6,748 nucleotides of DNA, taken from positions 1 to 6,748 of the forward strand of contig JANQHA010000421.1 in NCBI GenBank assembly GCA_028282865.1, given 5' to 3'. The position numbers were made by a program, and so were the translations under genes. Below, piece by piece: positions 5,212 through 6,748 of the stretch (the first letter of the stretch is position 1; each line of letters opens with the position of its first letter). The stretch comes from Oligoflexales bacterium (GTDB lineage Bacteria; Bdellovibrionota_B; Oligoflexia; Oligoflexales; CACXFL01). The notes beneath the pieces are model-generated. The model was not told the origin of the DNA, did not search any database, and saw only the letters and a list, made by a program, of their open reading frames with translations.

Positions 5212-6579
5212 TTATTCAATAGCCTCTTGCGTATCTTGAATATGAGTTTTTTCTTGATAAAACTTAGCGACTACCATGAATAAAATACCCGCCACTAACA
5301 CCAGCCCAGTAAAGAACCAAAAATACTCGGCGCCTGTTAACTTACTGGAACCATCTGGATTTTGGATTATGATGTTTACGGCGGCTGTGATGAAGTTACC
5401 TAATGAAACCGATAAAAAGAAAATTCCCATAACAATCGATTTAATAGCATTCGGCGCCTGAGTGTAAGAAAACTCTAGCGCGGTGATTGAAATAAAAACT
5501 TCTGCGATGGTTATAACTACATAAGCTGCTAGCTGCCACATCATGCTAGGAGTTTGGCCAGCATCGATTTTAGCCTGAGCTATTGCAATAATGCCGAAAG
5601 ATGCAGCTGTCAAAACAAAGCCTGCTCCCATCTTACGAAGTGGAGTTACTCTGATCCATTGGTTCACTTTTGGAAAAATAAAGTTATAAAATATTGGCAC
5701 AAACGCCATGATAAGTACGGGGTTGATACTTTGGATTTGCGACGGATACAGCTCAAAGGCCAGCCAACTTGCTTGGAACGGGCCAAACCTTAAGTCGACA
5801 TTTCTATCCATAGCATCTGCTTGTAAGACCCATGAAGAGCCTGTCTGGTCGTATAATGCCCAGAAGAACGCGACAAAGATATAAAGCACTGCCAAGCTCG
5901 ATATCGCCTTGAAACCTGCTGGTGAGAACACGGATTCTTTGATTTTAGCGATACCTACTGGTGGCACATGGACAAAAGTCTTTCGTCCCATCCAAAATAG
6001 CAGCGTTGCAATCGACATTAGGATACCCGGGACTCCGAAAGCCAGCCAGGGGCCCTGGTTGTGTAGTAGAACGGGTGTGATCATCGATCCAGCAAAGGCG
6101 CCTAGGTTGATTGAAAAGTAAAACCAGGCAAAAGCTTTATCTAATAGAGATTGGTTGGACTTATCAAATTGATCACCGACGTGAGCGGACACACAAGGCT
6201 TAATACCTCCAGACCCAACCGCAATAAGCGATAATCCGCAGATGAAGCCGATACGAGTCTCAAAGAGAGCTAAGCACAAGTGGCCTAAGCAGTAAATAAT
6301 TGAAAGGCGTAGTATGGTCCGATACTTTCCCCAATAAGCATCGGAAATTACTGCTCCTACAATGGGAAAAAGGTAAACGCCCATCGCAAAGAGATGGAAC
6401 CACGCTTTAGCCTCTTCAGCGGTTAGGTGGTCGGGGTTGCCCATACTGTCGACTACATATTTGGTTAGAAAAATAACCAGAATGGCCCGCATGCCGTAGT
6501 AGCTGAACCTCTCGGACGCTTCATTTCCGACGATATAAGGCAATCCTTTTGGATACTCAGGTTTTGAAGTGGTGGTCAA
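5212..6579 (-). CDS. Proton-coupled oligopeptide transporter (POT/PTR family, MFS)
   Basis: This inner-membrane symporter of 455 residues is expected to import di- and tripeptides using the proton gradient. The proton-coupling ExxER motif is EASERFSYYG with Glu20, Glu23 and Arg24. The first PTR2 signature is GAVISDAYWGKYRTI (75-89), GSGGIKPCVSAHVGDQF spans 122-138 with Lys127, and the FYFSINLG signature is at 153-160. FWALYDQTG (239-247) marks helix 7 and ITIAEVFISITALEFSYTQAP (356-376) helix 10, with Glu360. The link between helices 6 and 7 (about 198-224) is too short for the extra HA-HB helix pair of many bacterial members, so 12 membrane helices are likely. The start is TTG, chosen because AAAGGA (6587-6592) lies 7 nt upstream and the next Met would remove the ExxER motif. 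It is the first gene of the operon with transketolase. Peptide specificity cannot be read from sequence. Confidence 0.95.
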   Translation of the reverse strand: MTTTSKPEYPKGLPYIVGNEASERFSYYGMRAILVIFLTKYVVDSMGNPDHLTAEEAKAWFHLFAMGVYLFPIVGAVISDAYWGKYRTILRLSIIYCLGHLCLALFETRIGFICGLSLIAVGSGGIKPCVSAHVGDQFDKSNQSLLDKAFAWFYFSINLGAFAGSMITPVLLHNQGPWLAFGVPGILMSIATLLFWMGRKTFVHVPPVGIAKIKESVFSPAGFKAISSLAVLYIFVAFFWALYDQTGSSWVLQADAMDRNVDLRFGPFQASWLAFELYPSQIQSINPVLIMAFVPIFYNFIFPKVNQWIRVTPLRKMGAGFVLTAASFGIIAIAQAKIDAGQTPSMMWQLAAYVVITIAEVFISITALEFSYTQAPNAIKSIVMGIFFLSVSLGNFITAAVNIIIQNPDGSSKLTGAEYFWFFTGLVLVAGILFMVVAKFYQEKTHIQDTQEAIE

Positions 6580-6592
6580 ATCATCGTCCTTT
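6577..6592 (-). promoter_or_regulatory. Ribosome-binding site and TTG start of the peptide transporter, with overlapping two-codon frame
   Basis: On the minus strand AAAGGA (plus coordinates 6587-6592) is 7 nt before TTG (6579-6577). An out-of-frame ATG at 6584-6582 reads ATG-ATT-TGA and ends at 6576, across the TTG. Either the ATG is ignored because it lies too close to the Shine-Dalgarno, or it reduces initiation at the TTG. Confidence 0.6.
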
Positions 6593-6662
6593 CAAGTTTG
6601 GTAGCAAAACATAAGAATAATTAGGCGGGTAGAAATATCACGGCGAGATACGGATGGAAAGG

Positions 6663-6681
6663 GGGATTTAGAACAAATCCC
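6663..6681. repeat. Inverted repeat (7-bp stem, 5-nt loop) spanning the stop codon of the right-edge gene
   Basis: GGGATTT (6663-6669) and AAATCCC (6675-6681) are exact complements around AGAAC. On the minus strand the stem contains the TAA stop of the partial upstream gene (6670-6668). It is followed by CCTTTCC rather than a T-run, so it is not a classical intrinsic terminator. It could stabilise the 3' end of the upstream message or be an operator upstream of the transporter. Confidence 0.4.
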
Positions 6682-6748
6682 GTTCCGCCGGCAGCTCCGA
6701 TGATTTAGGCGTTGTACCTAAAGTAACTGTAATAGTTTTATGGCCTTG
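6668..6748 (-). CDS. Partial CDS: C-terminal end of an upstream gene, possibly a PDZ-domain protein
   Basis: The minus strand is open from the window edge for 26 codons to TAA at 6670-6668. It reads QGHKTITVTLGTTPKSSELP and then AERDLF before the stop. A beta-strand of the form K-T-[IV]-T-V-T-L-G followed by a Pro-containing tail is the usual end of PDZ domains in HtrA/Do-like serine proteases and related proteins. The 88 bp between its stop and the transporter TTG contain no convincing promoter, so it may lie in the same transcription unit or end at the inverted repeat over its stop. The piece is short, and both its reality as a gene and the PDZ reading are tentative. Confidence 0.45.
   Translation of the reverse strand, partial: QGHKTITVTLGTTPKSSELPAERDLF

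Noticed and set aside
4851..6121. Several plus-strand open frames of 60-79 codons antisense to transketolase and the peptide transporter
   Set aside because: They are shadows of strongly conserved coding sequence, with no ribosome-binding sites noted or recognisable proteins.
6593..6667. Promoter for the transporter operon (TATGTT with TTTCTA upstream)
   Set aside because: The matches to consensus are poor and the spacing is marginal, so I did not annotate it.

Overview
The window comes from a Gram-negative-looking bacterial chromosome of moderate GC. All large genes except one pair lie on the minus strand, and the protein families are bacterial. The host cannot be named from sequence alone. 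The peptide transporter and transketolase wording, and the HDIANPL-type histidine-kinase H-box, remind me of Bdellovibrionota or Verrucomicrobiota-like lineages, but a gammaproteobacterium is not excluded. This placement is from memory of family patterns, not from a search.

Left part (1-1327, plus strand). A very AT-rich leader of about 290 bp is followed by a two-gene unit. The first gene encodes a helix-turn-helix protein of the 'mobile mystery protein A' family. The second, overlapping it by 4 nt (GTGA), encodes a Fic-domain protein of the 'mobile mystery protein B' family with an HPFANGNGRFGR motif. The pair is toxin-antitoxin-like and typical of accessory or mobile DNA. The leader holds a perfect extended -10 promoter and three copies of one palindromic site whose centres lie exactly 33 bp apart. 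One copy is embedded in a perfect 34-bp palindrome. This looks like an autoregulatory operator array for the helix-turn-helix protein and is the most interesting structure in the window.

Middle (1352-2653, minus strand). An orphan membrane sensor histidine kinase has six predicted membrane helices, a HisKA-type His box and a HATPase domain. It converges on the Fic gene with only 24 bp between the two stop codons and no visible terminator. The 141 bp upstream of it (2654-2794) hold no clear promoter or terminator.

Right part (2795-6579, minus strand). Three tightly packed genes probably form an operon, transcribed right to left. The order is a POT-family proton-coupled peptide transporter (TTG start), transketolase (3-nt gap), and a 149-aa membrane-anchored protein (1-nt overlap, TAGTG). 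The last resembles the periplasmic C-terminal domain of cytochrome c biogenesis protein CcmI. The link between peptide uptake, the pentose phosphate pathway and the CcmI-like protein is unexplained. At the right edge, 6668-6748 reads on the minus strand as the C-terminal end of another protein, possibly a PDZ-domain protein. A hairpin spans its stop codon.

No RNA genes, CRISPR arrays, complete insertion sequences or origins were seen.
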